Source of the DNA: Chachezhania antarctica
GTDB taxonomy: Bacteria; Pseudomonadota; Alphaproteobacteria; Rhodobacterales; Rhodobacteraceae
Reading direction: 5' to 3'
Assembly: GCF_003646465.1 (NCBI RefSeq)
Contig: NZ_QZEX01000002.1
Location: forward strand, 248,001-312,000
Length of the DNA stretch: 64,000 nucleotides
Under the pieces are notes generated by a model that did no database searches, was not told the origin of the DNA, and saw only the letters and a program-made list of their open reading frames with translations. This document shows positions 51,031-60,361 of the stretch, one piece after another. The position numbers and the translations under genes were made by a program. Within the stretch, counting starts at the first letter, position 1; every line of letters starts with the position of its first letter.

Positions 51031-52082
51031 TAGGGTTGGGGAATCAGCAGCGACGCATCCCCGTAGGAAAAGAAGCGATACCCGTTCCGCACGGCGTGGT
51101 CATAGATCGCCATCACCCGCTCCCGCCCGATCAGGGCCGACACCAGCATCAGAAGCGTCGATTTCGGCAGGTGGAAATTGGTCATCAGCGCATCGGTCAC
51201 GCGGAAGTCGAACCCGGGGTAGATGAAGATGTCGGTCTCCCCCTCCCAGGGCGCGATCCCGCCCGCCCGCGCCGCCGTCTCGATCAGGCGCAGCGCGGTG
51301 GTGCCCACGGGGATCACCCGGCCGCCCTCGGCCCGTGTCGCGGCGATCTCGGCCGCGGCGGTTTCGCTCACGCGGCCCCATTCGGCATGCATCCGGTGGG
51401 TGCGCACGTCCTCGACCTTCACCGGCAGGAAGGTGCCCGCGCCGACATGCAGCGTGACATGGGAAAACGTCACCCCCATCGCCGCCAGCCGGTCCAGAAG
51501 CGCCCGGTCGAAATGCAGCGACGCGGTGGGCGCGGCCACGGCGCCGGTGTTGCGGGCAAAGACGCTCTGGTAATCGTCCCGGTCGCGCGCGTCAGCGGCC
51601 CGGCGCCCGGCGATATAGGGCGGCAGGGGCATCGCGCCATGGGCCTCCAGCGCCTGTCCGAACGCCTCGCCCTCAAGATTGAAGCGCAGCACGCCCTGTC
51701 CGTCTTCGACCCCCGTCAGTCGAGCCGCAAAATCGTCGCCGAAGCGGATCTCCTCGCCCACCTGCACCTTGCGCAGGGGCTTCAGAAGCGCGGTCCACTG
51801 CCCGTCGGGCCGGGGCGACAGCAACGTGGCCTCGATCTTCGCGGTGACCTCGCCCTGCCCGCTCATCCGGCGGCGGGTGCCTGTCAGGCGTGCCGGGATC
51901 ACGCGGGTGTCGTTCAGGACAAGCCTGTCACCGGGGCGCAGCCAGTCCGGCAGATCGCCGACATGGGCATCGGTGATCCGCGGCCCGTCCGACACCAGCA
52001 GGCGCGCCGCGCTCCGCGGAACGGCGGGGCGCGTGGCAATCAGGTCCTCGGGCAGGTCGAAATCGAAATCGCTCAACAGCAT
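51030..52082 (-). CDS. queA: S-adenosylmethionine:tRNA ribosyltransferase-isomerase
   Basis: A 350-residue enzyme of queuosine synthesis that adds the epoxycyclopentanediol from AdoMet to preQ1 in t[22 protein letters not shown] is the canonical start and [20 protein letters not shown] follows. [19 protein letters not shown] and ITDAHV are conserved blocks; [19 protein letters not shown] is the C-terminal signature. Length is normal. Its stop codon touches a family B repeat, and a palindromic element lies upstream. No tgt gene is adjacent in the window. Confidence 0.95.
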   Translation of the reverse strand: MLLSDFDFDLPEDLIATRPAVPRSAARLLVSDGPRITDAHVGDLPDWLRPGDRLVLNDTRVIPARLTGTRRRMSGQGEVTAKIEATLLSPRPDGQWTALLKPLRKVQVGEEIRFGDDFAARLTGVEDGQGVLRFNLEGEAFGQALEAHGAMPLPPYIAGRRAADARDRDDYQSVFARNTGAVAAPTASLHFDRALLDRLAAMGVTFSHVTLHVGAGTFLPVKVEDVRTHRMHAEWGRVSETAAAEIAATRAEGGRVIPVGTTALRLIETAARAGGIAPWEGETDIFIYPGFDFRVTDALMTNFHLPKSTLLMLVSALIGRERVMAIYDHAVRNGYRFFSYGDASLLIPQP

Positions 52083-52136
52083 GGCGCCGCCTATAGCGCC
52101 GGTTCCGGCCGATGGAAACGCCTGAAACGCCGCCGT

Positions 52137-52223
52137 CCGCCTCCCTACCCATGCGGGGTCGGCGGCCGCGCTTTGCGCGGGCGACGGGGTGGGCGGGTGG
52201 GCCCCGAATGGGTAGGGAGGCGG
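52137..52223 (+). repeat. Family D palindromic element, copy 4
   Basis: Outer arms at 52137-52152 and 52208-52223 are exact over 16 bp (CCGCCTCCCTACCCAT and its complement). A GGGG/CCCC pair sits just inside. The inner hairpin is CCGCGC-TTT-GCGCGG, followed by the core GACGGGGTGGGCGGGTGGG. It ends eight bases from the stop codon of the minus-strand AsmA-like gene. Confidence 0.88.
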
Positions 52224-52230
52224 GTTTCGC

Positions 52231-55200
52231 CTACCGGTCGCCACCCTTGATGAACACTTCCTGCGGGGCCTTGTGTTGTTCGACCAAGGGCTCACCGCCA
52301 TCGGCGGGCGGTTTGGGCCGCGGCGCATCGCGGAAGATGTTGCGCGTGAACGAGGGCATCAGCCCCGACAGCAGGTTCACCTCGACCCGCGGATCCTCGG
52401 CCGGGCCCTTCAGCGTGTAGTTGAAGCCGAACAACCCTTCGCCCTTGCCCGTCACGACCGAGCCTATGACGTTGAACATGTAGATGGGCGAAATCACCCC
52501 GCGCGTGTCCAGCCAGCCAGTGACAAGATTGTAGGTCCCGTCCATCGACATCCCGATCGACGGGCCCACGGCGCTGGAGCGGTAGATCGTCAGCGTCTCG
52601 GGCGACAGGCGGAAGTCGGCATCGATCCCCGTGAACTCGATCCCCTTGCCGGCCAGTTCGCTGAACAGGCCCACAAGGCTGATCGCGTTCAGGATCGCCG
52701 CCACAGCCGGTGCGCCGGACACCCGCGCGTTCTCGACCCTGAGCGAGCCGTTGTAGGTGCCGGGCGCATCCGCGGGCAGCAGCGTCATCACCATGTCGCC
52801 GTCGCGCCCCTGGTCGAACACCCCGGCCGACCGCACGACGCCCCCGGCATCGTCGGACGTGATCCGGTAGGCGCTGCCCCCGTCCTGGGGCGAGATCTGC
52901 CCGGCAATCGGCGTGCCGCCGTTCACGCGACCGTTGAAGCCGCCCGCCATGCCCTGCCGCATGTCGAAATCGCCCGCGAAGGCCGTCAGCGCGACGGTTT
53001 CGGTGACCTGCAACCGGTCCAGCTGAACCGTCATGCGATTGACCGAACTGTCGCCGCCGGCGCCCGAGTCCTCCGGCACGGTAGAACCGCGGATGTCGAA
53101 CCGCCCGCCCGTCACCGCAATGTCGGGCGCCGCAGTGCCGCGGCCCCGCATCTCGGCCGAGACATCCAGCCAGTTGCCGATCTTCAGCGACGTGGCCCGG
53201 GCGCGATCAAGGTTGCCGTCGGCGCCCAGCGTGACGTCTCCCGTCGCCGTCAGCCCCGCCGCCGCGACCGATACGGAATCGACCCGCGGCACCGTATCCA
53301 GCGTGACGGCAACATCCATCTGCCCGCGCGACGCGGCCGGTTTCGACCAGCCAAGCGCCGGCACGGCCAGCCGCACGCCGGCGAGATCCGACTGCGCCGT
53401 CAGCACCGGCGGCGCGCCCTTTGGCATGTCGAGCGTGAAATCCGCCGTTCCCTGCCCCGACACGGTGCCATCGGGCAGACCGATATCGAACGTGTCGACT
53501 GTCAGCTGCGAAATTTCGGCCGTTCCCGTGACCGAGCCGGGCCCCGGTTCGGTGCCGATCGGCTGGCGCCAGGTGACCGACGCGGGAAGGTCCCCCACGC
53601 GCACGTCACCCGTGGCCGAGACGAGGGCCGGATCGGCCACGAGGTCCAGCGCCGCCGCCGTCAGCCGCTGGTCGGGGATCAGTTCGTCAGTCTCGAAACC
53701 GGTGATCCGGGCGGACACGTCGAAATCGATCTCCTCGTACTGGACCTGATCCTGCATGGGCAGCACGATCCGGCCGATGGCCAGCGCGTTTCCTTGCGCG
53801 AAATCGACCGGCAGGTCGGCGATGTCCATGATCCCGAAGGGCGGTTCGTTCAGCATCGACAGAAGCGACGTGACCTCTGCGCTCACTCGCAGCTCGGCCT
53901 CGCCGGGACCGTTCTTCACACCGGTGTCCGGAATCGTGAAGCTGCTGCCCGCCACGTCCAGCGCGCCGCCCTGCCGCGGCAGGATCCGGCCCGAGGTGAC
54001 GGTCGCCGACAGGCGCAGGCCCGGCACGTCCGGTTTCGCCTTCAGCGTCAATGTCGGGGCCGTGCCGCCCTGCGGCGTCCATGGCGGGACAAGGGCGGCC
54101 TGCGAGACGCCCCCGGGAGCCGCGCCGCCACGATCCAGCGCATCAAGGCCTGCGCTTTCGTCGTTTGCGGCGACCTGCACGGTCACAGGAACGACGGCCT
54201 GCGACAGCTCGGCCAGCCGGCCGTCCAGCGTGCCGTGGCCGACAGCGTCCAGCAGCGGCGGCAGCGTGGCGTGATAGCGGACCGAAGCCTTTTCGAAGTC
54301 GAAATCGGCATGCAGCGCCGGCGCCTCGTTCGGGGCCCAACGCAGCGACGCATCGATCCCTGTCATCAGGCCGCCGCGAATGTTTTCGGCCGCCCAGGCC
54401 CGGCCTTCCGAGGCCACCGGCAGCGGCCAGAAACTGATCGCCCGCTCTACCGTGATTTCGTTCACCTGCGCGTCCAGCGCGATGTTCCAGCCCTCGGCCA
54501 CGGCGCGCACCGCGCCCGACAGCAGCAGGTCGGTTTCCCCCTGCGAGACCGACAGCTGGCCCAGCGTGAAGCGGAATGGATCGAGCTCCAGCCGGAAATC
54601 GGTCGATGCGCCCGACAGTTCCAGCGGCGCGGGGTAGATATCGGCCGGGTTCAGGACAAGGCCCGTGAACTCGAACTGGCCGATCAGCTCGTCCAGGCCG
54701 CCGTTCTCGTGTACGTCCAGGTAGGCCACGCCCGTGGCCGTCCCTGTGCCCCAGTCGCTGTCGACGGCCAGTTCGTCGAACCGCAGGGTCCGCGTGGCGG
54801 GGCTGAATTCGAAATAGCTGTGCGCCTTCCGGAATGGGATCGGGCGGGTCTTGTCCGTGGGCTGCAACACGCCCTCCCCGATATGAAGCGTGCCCGAGAC
54901 GGGCCCCAGCGCGCCGGTTTCCGTGAGAGAGCCGCGCATCGCGCCCGAGATCGGCGCGCGCAGGGCATCGAGCCATGCCAGCGCCACGGTCTGCCCCGCC
55001 AGATCGCGCGCATCGACATCGTCGAGCTTGAAGGACACCTGCGCCGCCTTGTCGCCGATATCGCTGTCGAGGCTGAATTCAACCGTGGACCGCGGGGCGT
55101 GGCCGCCCAGCACGTTGAACCCGCCCGTCGCCTCCAGATCCCGCGCGCCGCGCAGGACGGTCAGGTAGCCGCCCTCCAGTTCATAGGTGCGCCGCGCGCG

Positions 55201-55833
55201 GTGGTCTTCGAAATCCAGCGACAGGGTGCGCACGTCGATCCGGTTCAGCTCGGAAAACAGCGGGGCCTGCAGGGCCTCGTCGACCATGCCGATCAGTTCC
55301 GGCACGTTTTCCGCCTGCACGGGATGGGCGCCGTCGATGAACGACAGCACGACGCGGCCGGTCCGGTCGCGTTCAAGAAAACCTTCGACGCCGGTGATCG
55401 TCACGGTTTTCGGCTGGATCTGCCCGTCCAGAAGCGCGTGCATGGACAGGGTCATTTCCGCGTTGTCGATCAGCACCAGGTCGCGCCCGTCCGGTTCCGT
55501 CAGCGTCACGTCGCCCAGGTGAAGGCTGGGCCTGCCGTCACGGCCCAGCGTGAACGAGATCTCGCCGAAGCCGATCCCCATACCATCCATGTTGCGTTCC
55601 AGCCCGGCGGTCAGACGGTCCTTCATCCAGCCCGGCGCATCCAGCGGCGTGCCCACCAGCATGAACGCGAAGGCGCCGGCGACCAGCACGATGGACCCGG
55701 CCGTCGTCAGGATGCCGCGGCTGATGTACCACAGATACGTGTGCGCACCGCGTCGGGCGCGCGCGGCATCGTACCGCTCGCGCCGCGTGGGCTTCTTCCG
55801 TTTCTCTGTCGCGTCCTCGCCCTTCGGCGCCAT
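52231..55833 (-). CDS. large AsmA-like (DUF3971/YhdP-type) envelope protein
   Basis: A 1200-residue protein (about 1240 with the longest frame). A short cytoplasmic basic N-terminus ([20 protein letters not shown]) is followed by one membrane helix ([20 protein letters not shown]), then a long periplasmic beta-rich body typical of DUF3971/AsmA bridge proteins thought to move phospholipids between membranes. The C-terminal part ([20 protein letters not shown], and [20 protein letters not shown]) is the AsmA-like C-terminal region. The start is uncertain: ATG 55833 ([12 protein letters not shown]) is chosen, but a GTG at 55962 would add a tandem Gln-Thr/Asp repeat. It is divergent from the peroxiredoxin gene. 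Confidence 0.85.
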   Translation of the reverse strand: MAPKGEDATEKRKKPTRRERYDAARARRGAHTYLWYISRGILTTAGSIVLVAGAFAFMLVGTPLDAPGWMKDRLTAGLERNMDGMGIGFGEISFTLGRDGRPSLHLGDVTLTEPDGRDLVLIDNAEMTLSMHALLDGQIQPKTVTITGVEGFLERDRTGRVVLSFIDGAHPVQAENVPELIGMVDEALQAPLFSELNRIDVRTLSLDFEDHRARRTYELEGGYLTVLRGARDLEATGGFNVLGGHAPRSTVEFSLDSDIGDKAAQVSFKLDDVDARDLAGQTVALAWLDALRAPISGAMRGSLTETGALGPVSGTLHIGEGVLQPTDKTRPIPFRKAHSYFEFSPATRTLRFDELAVDSDWGTGTATGVAYLDVHENGGLDELIGQFEFTGLVLNPADIYPAPLELSGASTDFRLELDPFRFTLGQLSVSQGETDLLLSGAVRAVAEGWNIALDAQVNEITVERAISFWPLPVASEGRAWAAENIRGGLMTGIDASLRWAPNEAPALHADFDFEKASVRYHATLPPLLDAVGHGTLDGRLAELSQAVVPVTVQVAANDESAGLDALDRGGAAPGGVSQAALVPPWTPQGGTAPTLTLKAKPDVPGLRLSATVTSGRILPRQGGALDVAGSSFTIPDTGVKNGPGEAELRVSAEVTSLLSMLNEPPFGIMDIADLPVDFAQGNALAIGRIVLPMQDQVQYEEIDFDVSARITGFETDELIPDQRLTAAALDLVADPALVSATGDVRVGDLPASVTWRQPIGTEPGPGSVTGTAEISQLTVDTFDIGLPDGTVSGQGTADFTLDMPKGAPPVLTAQSDLAGVRLAVPALGWSKPAASRGQMDVAVTLDTVPRVDSVSVAAAGLTATGDVTLGADGNLDRARATSLKIGNWLDVSAEMRGRGTAAPDIAVTGGRFDIRGSTVPEDSGAGGDSSVNRMTVQLDRLQVTETVALTAFAGDFDMRQGMAGGFNGRVNGGTPIAGQISPQDGGSAYRITSDDAGGVVRSAGVFDQGRDGDMVMTLLPADAPGTYNGSLRVENARVSGAPAVAAILNAISLVGLFSELAGKGIEFTGIDADFRLSPETLTIYRSSAVGPSIGMSMDGTYNLVTGWLDTRGVISPIYMFNVIGSVVTGKGEGLFGFNYTLKGPAEDPRVEVNLLSGLMPSFTRNIFRDAPRPKPPADGGEPLVEQHKAPQEVFIKGGDR

Positions 55834-55839
55834 GTTCCG

Positions 55840-55899
55840 TTCCGCCGTCTGGTCTGCCGTCTGGTCCGCAATCTGGTTCGATGTCTGGTTCGACGTCTG
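55840..55899. repeat. five-copy 12-bp tandem repeat
   Basis: Five consecutive 12-base units close to GTYYGCNGTCTG on the plus strand. They lie just upstream of the preferred start of the AsmA-like gene, or in frame inside its N-terminus if the longer start is used (repeating Gln-Thr-Ser-Asn and Gln-Thr-Ala-Asp). Confidence 0.8.
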
Positions 55900-56053
55900 T
55901 ACGGTTGTCTTTTCAATTGTCGCGGACGACCTAATATGATCCCCACACGGCGTGCCTGTCACCGCGAGATCGCATCATCCTGCCCATTCCGGTTGGTCCT
56001 GTTGCACGCGCGCCGGCCCGCACCGACCGATCACGTCAACCGAGGAGACCCCC

Positions 56054-56524
56054 ATGCCCGACATGCCCGAAGTGTCCGATACCGCCCCGGATTTCACCCT
56101 GCCCCGAGACGGCGGCGGCGATGTAACGCTTTCAGCGTTGCGCGGTGCGCCGGTGGTTCTGTTCTTCTATCCCAAGGACAATACGCCGGGATGCACCAAG
56201 GAATCCATCGGCTTCTCGGAAAGCGCGCAGGCCTTTGCCGACGCCGGTGCGCAAGTCTTGGGGATTTCCAAGGACAGCGTCGCCAGCCACGACAAATTCG
56301 TTGCGAAACAGAATCTCTCCATCCCCCTTCTGTCGGACGAACACACCACCACCTGCGAAGATTACGGGGTATGGGGTGAAAAAAAGATGTACGGCAAGAC
56401 ATTCATGGGCATCACCCGCGCCACCTTCCTGATCGACGCCGACGGCAAGATCGCGAAGATCTGGCCCAAGGTGAAGGTCGACGGCCATGTCGACGAGGTG
56501 CTGGCGGCGGTGAAGGCTCTGTGA
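56054..56524 (+). CDS. bcp: thiol peroxidase of the BCP/PrxQ family
   Basis: A 156-residue peroxiredoxin that reduces hydrogen and alkyl peroxides. The peroxidatic Cys47 is in YPKDNTPGCTKES. The usual second cysteine five residues later is Ile here; the only other one is Cys101 (HTTTCEDYGV), so it may act as a 1-Cys or atypical enzyme. ATG 56054 (MPDMPEVSDTAPDFTLP) follows a GAGGAG site. Its TGA overlaps the GTG of the next gene (GTGA), so the pair is coupled. Confidence 0.92.
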   Translation: MPDMPEVSDTAPDFTLPRDGGGDVTLSALRGAPVVLFFYPKDNTPGCTKESIGFSESAQAFADAGAQVLGISKDSVASHDKFVAKQNLSIPLLSDEHTTTCEDYGVWGEKKMYGKTFMGITRATFLIDADGKIAKIWPKVKVDGHVDEVLAAVKAL

Positions 56525-57345
56525 GCCTCACGCTGACCGAAATGGCGGTGGAGGTTCTGTCCACCGCCGACGGCCGCGCCAAGGCGGCGCTGTCGCGGGC
56601 CCATGCGGCAACGTGGTTCGCCGCGCGGCGGGGAGAGAGCGCACCGATCGCCATTGGCACCGCGTCGCCCCCCGATTTTCCCGCGCGTCCCACCAAGCCC
56701 GATCTGCTGGAGCCCCGCGACGTGCCGCGCCGCCGCCCCGGCAGCCCCACGGGCCGGATCGCGCTGTTGCACGCCGTGGCGCATATCGAACTCAACGCGG
56801 TGGATCTGCACTGGGACATCATCGCCCGCTTCGGCCATGTCCCGATGCCCCAAGGGTTCTACGACGACTGGGTCAAATCCGGCGACGAGGAGGCCAAGCA
56901 TTTCGGGCTGGTCTGCGATTGCCTTGAAGCGCTGGGAAGCCATTACGGCGCCCTGCCCGCCCATGCCGGCATGTGGCGCGCGGCGTCCGATACGGCGGAC
57001 GACCTGCCGGGGCGCCTGGCCGTCGTGCCCATGGTGCTGGAAGCCCGCGGTCTGGACGTGACCCCCGGCATGATCGGCATCTTCGAAAAGGCGGGCGAAG
57101 CGCAGGCGGTGGCGGCGCTGAAAACCATCTATGCGGAGGAAGTGGCCCATGTCGCCTATGGCTCGAAATGGTTCAACTTCCTTTGCGGGCGCGATGAGCT
57201 CGACCCGAAGGAGGCATTCCACAGCCTTGTCCGGCGCTATTTCCACGGCGCGCTGAAGCCCCCCTTCAACGAGGAAAAACGCGCCGATGCCGGGCTGCCA
57301 CCGGATTTCTACTGGCCGCTGGCCGAGGAGAAGGCCCGCGGATAG
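56521..57345 (+). CDS. DUF455 (ferritin-like) family protein
   Basis: A 274-residue protein of DUF455. The His/Glu helices fit a ferritin-like diiron fold: LLHAVAHIELNAVDLHWDII, FYDDWVKSGDEEAKHFGLVC and ALKTIYAEEVAHVAYGSKWF. The start is GTG 56521, overlapping the peroxiredoxin stop by four bases. GTASPPDFPARPTKPDLL is the typical N-terminal lead-in. The biochemical role is not known; coupling to a peroxidase hints at redox or metal protection (inference). Confidence 0.88.
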   Translation: MSLTLTEMAVEVLSTADGRAKAALSRAHAATWFAARRGESAPIAIGTASPPDFPARPTKPDLLEPRDVPRRRPGSPTGRIALLHAVAHIELNAVDLHWDIIARFGHVPMPQGFYDDWVKSGDEEAKHFGLVCDCLEALGSHYGALPAHAGMWRAASDTADDLPGRLAVVPMVLEARGLDVTPGMIGIFEKAGEAQAVAALKTIYAEEVAHVAYGSKWFNFLCGRDELDPKEAFHSLVRRYFHGALKPPFNEEKRADAGLPPDFYWPLAEEKARG

Positions 57346-57691
57346 AGGCCAGACCCGGTGATCTGCCATTTCGATAAACTTGATACGAAAATGCACGCAT
57401 TACGTGTGTCCCGACGACCCGAAAGGCGAATTGGTTCTGGCCGATTACAAGGCGCACACCCTCTTTACCTAACGTAAACCAAAACTGCACCAAGCTGGAA
57501 CACGCTGCTGCAAGTCAGGAATTTCCACTGAATCGGCAAAGAGTTGCCTATTCCGGGGGCGCGGTAACCCGTTTCCAACCGCAGCGGACTATGAGGCTTG
57601 CCCAAATGCAAACTCGTGGACTACGAAGTGCCCCAAGATGCCGGAAGCCCTGATCCGTGCATCGTTCGGGGACGGGAATAGGGGTGAGGAC
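57346..57691. other. intergenic region before the M23 peptidase
   Basis: This 346-base space holds the promoter of the peptidase-bactofilin pair. The stretch 57360-57500 is AT-rich for this genome. An inverted repeat TTTAC (57464-57468), CTAAC, GTAAA (57474-57478) lies in it and may be a regulator site. I could not place a T-run terminator for the upstream gene. Confidence 0.45.
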
Positions 57692-59020
57692 GTGCGGACA
57701 AAGCTTGCGATCAAGCTCGACAAGTTTCTAGAAAAACGATTTCCGGAACGACGGGTATTCCTGAAATCGGACACGGATACCCGTTTCATTCGCCTGAAAC
57801 CGGCGACGCAACTCATAGCCTTCAGTTCGGCTATTCTACTGACCTCCTGGGCGATCATCGCTTTGGCGATTGTCCTGATGGACAGTATCGGGTCCGGAAA
57901 CTTCCGTGACCAGGCCGCGCGCGACAAGGCGATCTACCAGGCCCGCCTGAACCATATCTCGGCCGAGCGTGACGCCCGTGCCGAAGAAGCGGTCGCCGCG
58001 CAGAACCGGTTCAACGCGGCGCTCGAACAGATCTCGGTCATGCAGTCGGAACTTCTGGAATCCGAAACCCGCCGCCACGAACTGGCCACCGGGATCGAGG
58101 TCATCCAGACCACTCTGCGCACCGTGATGAAGGAACGCGACGAATCGCGCGAAGCGCTGACCGCGCTCAGGGCCGAAACCAAGGGCGAAAGCCGGATGCT
58201 GCTGGCCGCCGAAACCGCGCCCAAGCAGATCGAGTTCATGTCGCAGGCGCTGGCCCGCACGGCCGCCGAGCGCGACCAGACGGCCGACGACGCGAAGACG
58301 GCCGAGCAGGACCGCGACCGGCTCGTGTCCGAACTGGAAGTCATCAAGGACCGCAATGACCAGATCTTCCGCCAGCTTGAAGAAGCCGTCGAAGTCTCGG
58401 TCGAGCCGCTGAACAAGATGTTCACCTCGGCCGGCCTGTCGCCCGACCGGATGATCGAAGAGGTCCGCCGCGGCTATGACGGACAGGGCGGCCCGCTCAT
58501 GCCGATCTCGTTCTCGACCCGGGGCGAAGAGCCTTCGGGCGACGAATTGCGCGCCAACCGGATCCTCGACCAGATGGACCGGCTGAACCTCTACCGCCTC
58601 GCCGCGGAGCAGGCGCCCTTCGCCAACCCGGTCCGCGCCTCGGTGCGCATGACCTCGGGCTTCGGCTATCGCCGCGATCCGTGGTCGGGCGGTCGGCGGC
58701 TGCATTCCGGCACCGATTTCGCCGGCCCCCACGGCACCAATATATACGCCACCGCCGACGGCGTCGTGACGCATGCCGGCTGGCAATCCGGCTACGGCAA
58801 GCTCGTCGTGATCCAGCACGCCTTCGGGCTGGAAACCCGCTACGCCCACAATACGCGCATTCTCGTCAAGAAGGGCCAAAGGGTCTCGCGTGGGGATCAT
58901 ATCAGTGATATGGGTAGCACTGGCCGTTCGACGGGTACCCATCTGCACTACGAAGTGCGAGCTGCCGGCCAACCCAAAAACCCGATGATCTATATCAAGG
59001 CTGCGAGAAATGTTTTCTAA
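57692..59020 (+). CDS. M23 (LytM) family metallopeptidase, membrane-anchored
   Basis: A 442-residue cell-wall endopeptidase-type protein. A membrane helix at about residues 35-65 (LIAFSSAILLTSWAIIALAI) is followed by a long coiled coil (about 75-250) and a C-terminal LytM domain. Zinc ligands fit His338 and Asp342 in HSGTDFAG, and His417/His419 in HLHYEV. The GTG start at 57692 (VRTKLAIKLDKFLEKR) is preferred, preceded by a GGGTGAGG site, since an upstream ATG gives atypical residues. The gene overlaps bactofilin by 11 bases, a combination seen in alphaproteobacteria where bactofilin organises cell-wall hydrolases. Confidence 0.92.
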   Translation: MRTKLAIKLDKFLEKRFPERRVFLKSDTDTRFIRLKPATQLIAFSSAILLTSWAIIALAIVLMDSIGSGNFRDQAARDKAIYQARLNHISAERDARAEEAVAAQNRFNAALEQISVMQSELLESETRRHELATGIEVIQTTLRTVMKERDESREALTALRAETKGESRMLLAAETAPKQIEFMSQALARTAAERDQTADDAKTAEQDRDRLVSELEVIKDRNDQIFRQLEEAVEVSVEPLNKMFTSAGLSPDRMIEEVRRGYDGQGGPLMPISFSTRGEEPSGDELRANRILDQMDRLNLYRLAAEQAPFANPVRASVRMTSGFGYRRDPWSGGRRLHSGTDFAGPHGTNIYATADGVVTHAGWQSGYGKLVVIQHAFGLETRYAHNTRILVKKGQRVSRGDHISDMGSTGRSTGTHLHYEVRAAGQPKNPMIYIKAARNVF

Positions 59021-59621
59021 AAGCAAAATCAACGAACCCGGCCCGCGTGCCTCGGACGCAGCAACCGCAGCCCCCGCCGCTGCGCGCCCTGCCCCCCCGA
59101 AGCAGGAGAACCAGGCCCCGACGTCGAGCGCTCCGAAGCCGAAACCCGCTGCTTCCATCCTGTCGTCCGATCTGCACGTGACGGGCAACCTGAAGACCAG
59201 CGGCGACATCCAGGTCGAAGGCTCGGTCGAAGGCGATATCCGCGCGCACCTGCTGACCGTGGGCGAAACCGCCACGATCAAGGGTGAAGTCACCGCCGAC
59301 GACGTTGTGATCAACGGCCGCATCGTGGGCCGCGTCCGCGGGCTGAAGGTCCGCCTGACGGCCACCGCCCGCGTCGAAGGCGACATTATCCACAAGACCA
59401 TCGCGATCGAAAGCGGCGCCCATTTCGAAGGCTCCGTCCAGCGCGACGACGATCCGCTGCAGCCGGGCGGCAAGTCCTCGGGGTCGGCCAACACGTCCAC
59501 CGGCGGCGAATCCAAAAGCGCCGCGGCCGACAACGCCAGCAGCGCGGCCCGCACGACGTCGAAAGCCGCCTCTGCCGCCGCTTCTGCGCGGAAACAGGCC
59601 GACACCACGCCGTCTTCGTAA
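59010..59621 (+). CDS. bacA: bactofilin
   Basis: A 203-residue bactofilin (DUF583 beta-helix). The central region (SSDLHVTGNLKTSGDIQVEG, then SVEGDIRAHLLTVGETATIK) shows the hydrophobic six-residue periodicity of the beta-helix. N- and C-terminal tails are Pro/Ala- and Ser/Ala-rich and disordered. Bactofilins polymerise without nucleotides and scaffold envelope machinery. It overlaps the upstream LytM peptidase by 11 bases, so the two are surely co-translated. A canonical terminator follows. Confidence 0.95.
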   Translation: MFSKSKINEPGPRASDAATAAPAAARPAPPKQENQAPTSSAPKPKPAASILSSDLHVTGNLKTSGDIQVEGSVEGDIRAHLLTVGETATIKGEVTADDVVINGRIVGRVRGLKVRLTATARVEGDIIHKTIAIESGAHFEGSVQRDDDPLQPGGKSSGSANTSTGGESKSAAADNASSAARTTSKAASAAASARKQADTTPSS

Positions 59622-59651
59622 ATCGCCGAGTTCCGGGTTTCCGGTCAAAAT

Positions 59652-59683
59652 CGGCCCCGTCCGTTCTGCGGCGGGGCCGTTTT
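59652..59683 (+). terminator. intrinsic terminator of the M23-bactofilin operon
   Basis: CGGCCCCG (59652-59659) and CGGGGCCG (59672-59679) form a perfect 8-bp stem followed directly by TTTT. Confidence 0.85.
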
Positions 59684-59712
59684 CATTGAAGACACCGAAA
59701 CCCCGTCCCGGC

Positions 59713-59748
59713 CTCTTCTTCTCTTCCCAGATCCTCCCGTCGGAGGCG
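59713..59748 (-). repeat. Family A repeat, copy 4 (divergent)
   Basis: On the minus strand GCCTCCGACGGGAGGATCT, then GGGAAGAGAAGAAGAGG. It lies between the bactofilin terminator and the periplasmic cyclophilin gene. Confidence 0.6.
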
Positions 59749-59809
59749 TCGCCGCGCCCGGCGCAAGTCGCGGCAGGCCGGTCCGGCCCGCCGCATCTGG
59801 CACATGGGA

Positions 59810-60361
59810 TCAGTCGGTCACCGTGACCGATGTCATCCGGTCGGGCTGACCGACAACCGCACCGTTCTGGCCGGTCCCGCGCTTGATCTGGTCGACGACA
59901 TCCATTCCGTCCGTGACCCGGCCCACGACCGTGTACTGGCCGTTCAGGAACGGCGCTTCGTCGAACATGATGAAGAACTGCGAATTGGCGCTGTCCGGGC
60001 TCTGCGACCGGGCCATGCCGACCACGCCGCGTTCGAACGGAATGTCCGAGAACTCGGCCGCGAGATCCGGTTCGTCGGAGCCGCCGCGCCCGGCCATGCG
60101 CATGTCGCCGCCCATCTTGCCGAATTCCACGTCGCCCGTCTGCGCCATAAACCCGTCGATCACCCGGTGGAAGACGACGCCGTCATAGGCGCCGCTTTCC
60201 GCAAGGCTGGCGATCCGTTCGGCATGGCCCGGGGCCACGTCTTCCAGCAGGTCGACATGAATGGTGCCGTTCGCGCCTTCGCCTTCGACCGCGATATCGA
60301 GCCCCGTTGCCATCGCGGGGCCCGCGGCCAGCAGGGCCAGTCCAAGTGCAAGCTTACGCAT
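59810..60361 (-). CDS. periplasmic peptidylprolyl isomerase (cyclophilin)
   Basis: A 183-residue cyclophilin-type isomerase with a signal peptide (MRKLALGLALLAAGPAMATG). The mature part has YDGVVFHRVIDGFMAQTGDVEF, the classic FHRVIxGFMxQxGD active-site strand, and NSQFFIMFDEAPFLNGQYTV. Its ATG overlaps the stop of the upstream cytoplasmic paralogue by eight bases. The two form a pair that serves the periplasm and the cytoplasm from one mRNA. Confidence 0.94.
   Translation of the reverse strand: MRKLALGLALLAAGPAMATGLDIAVEGEGANGTIHVDLLEDVAPGHAERIASLAESGAYDGVVFHRVIDGFMAQTGDVEFGKMGGDMRMAGRGGSDEPDLAAEFSDIPFERGVVGMARSQSPDSANSQFFIMFDEAPFLNGQYTVVGRVTDGMDVVDQIKRGTGQNGAVVGQPDRMTSVTVTD

Noticed and set aside
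55840-55899. Tandem repeat as a CRISPR array
   Set aside because: Units are 12 bases with no spacers and no cas genes nearby.
52273-56379. Open frame of about 1370 codons antisense to the AsmA-like gene
   Set aside because: Composition is Arg/His/Gln-rich and motif-free; it also crosses family D copy 4 at its start and the peroxiredoxin gene at its end.
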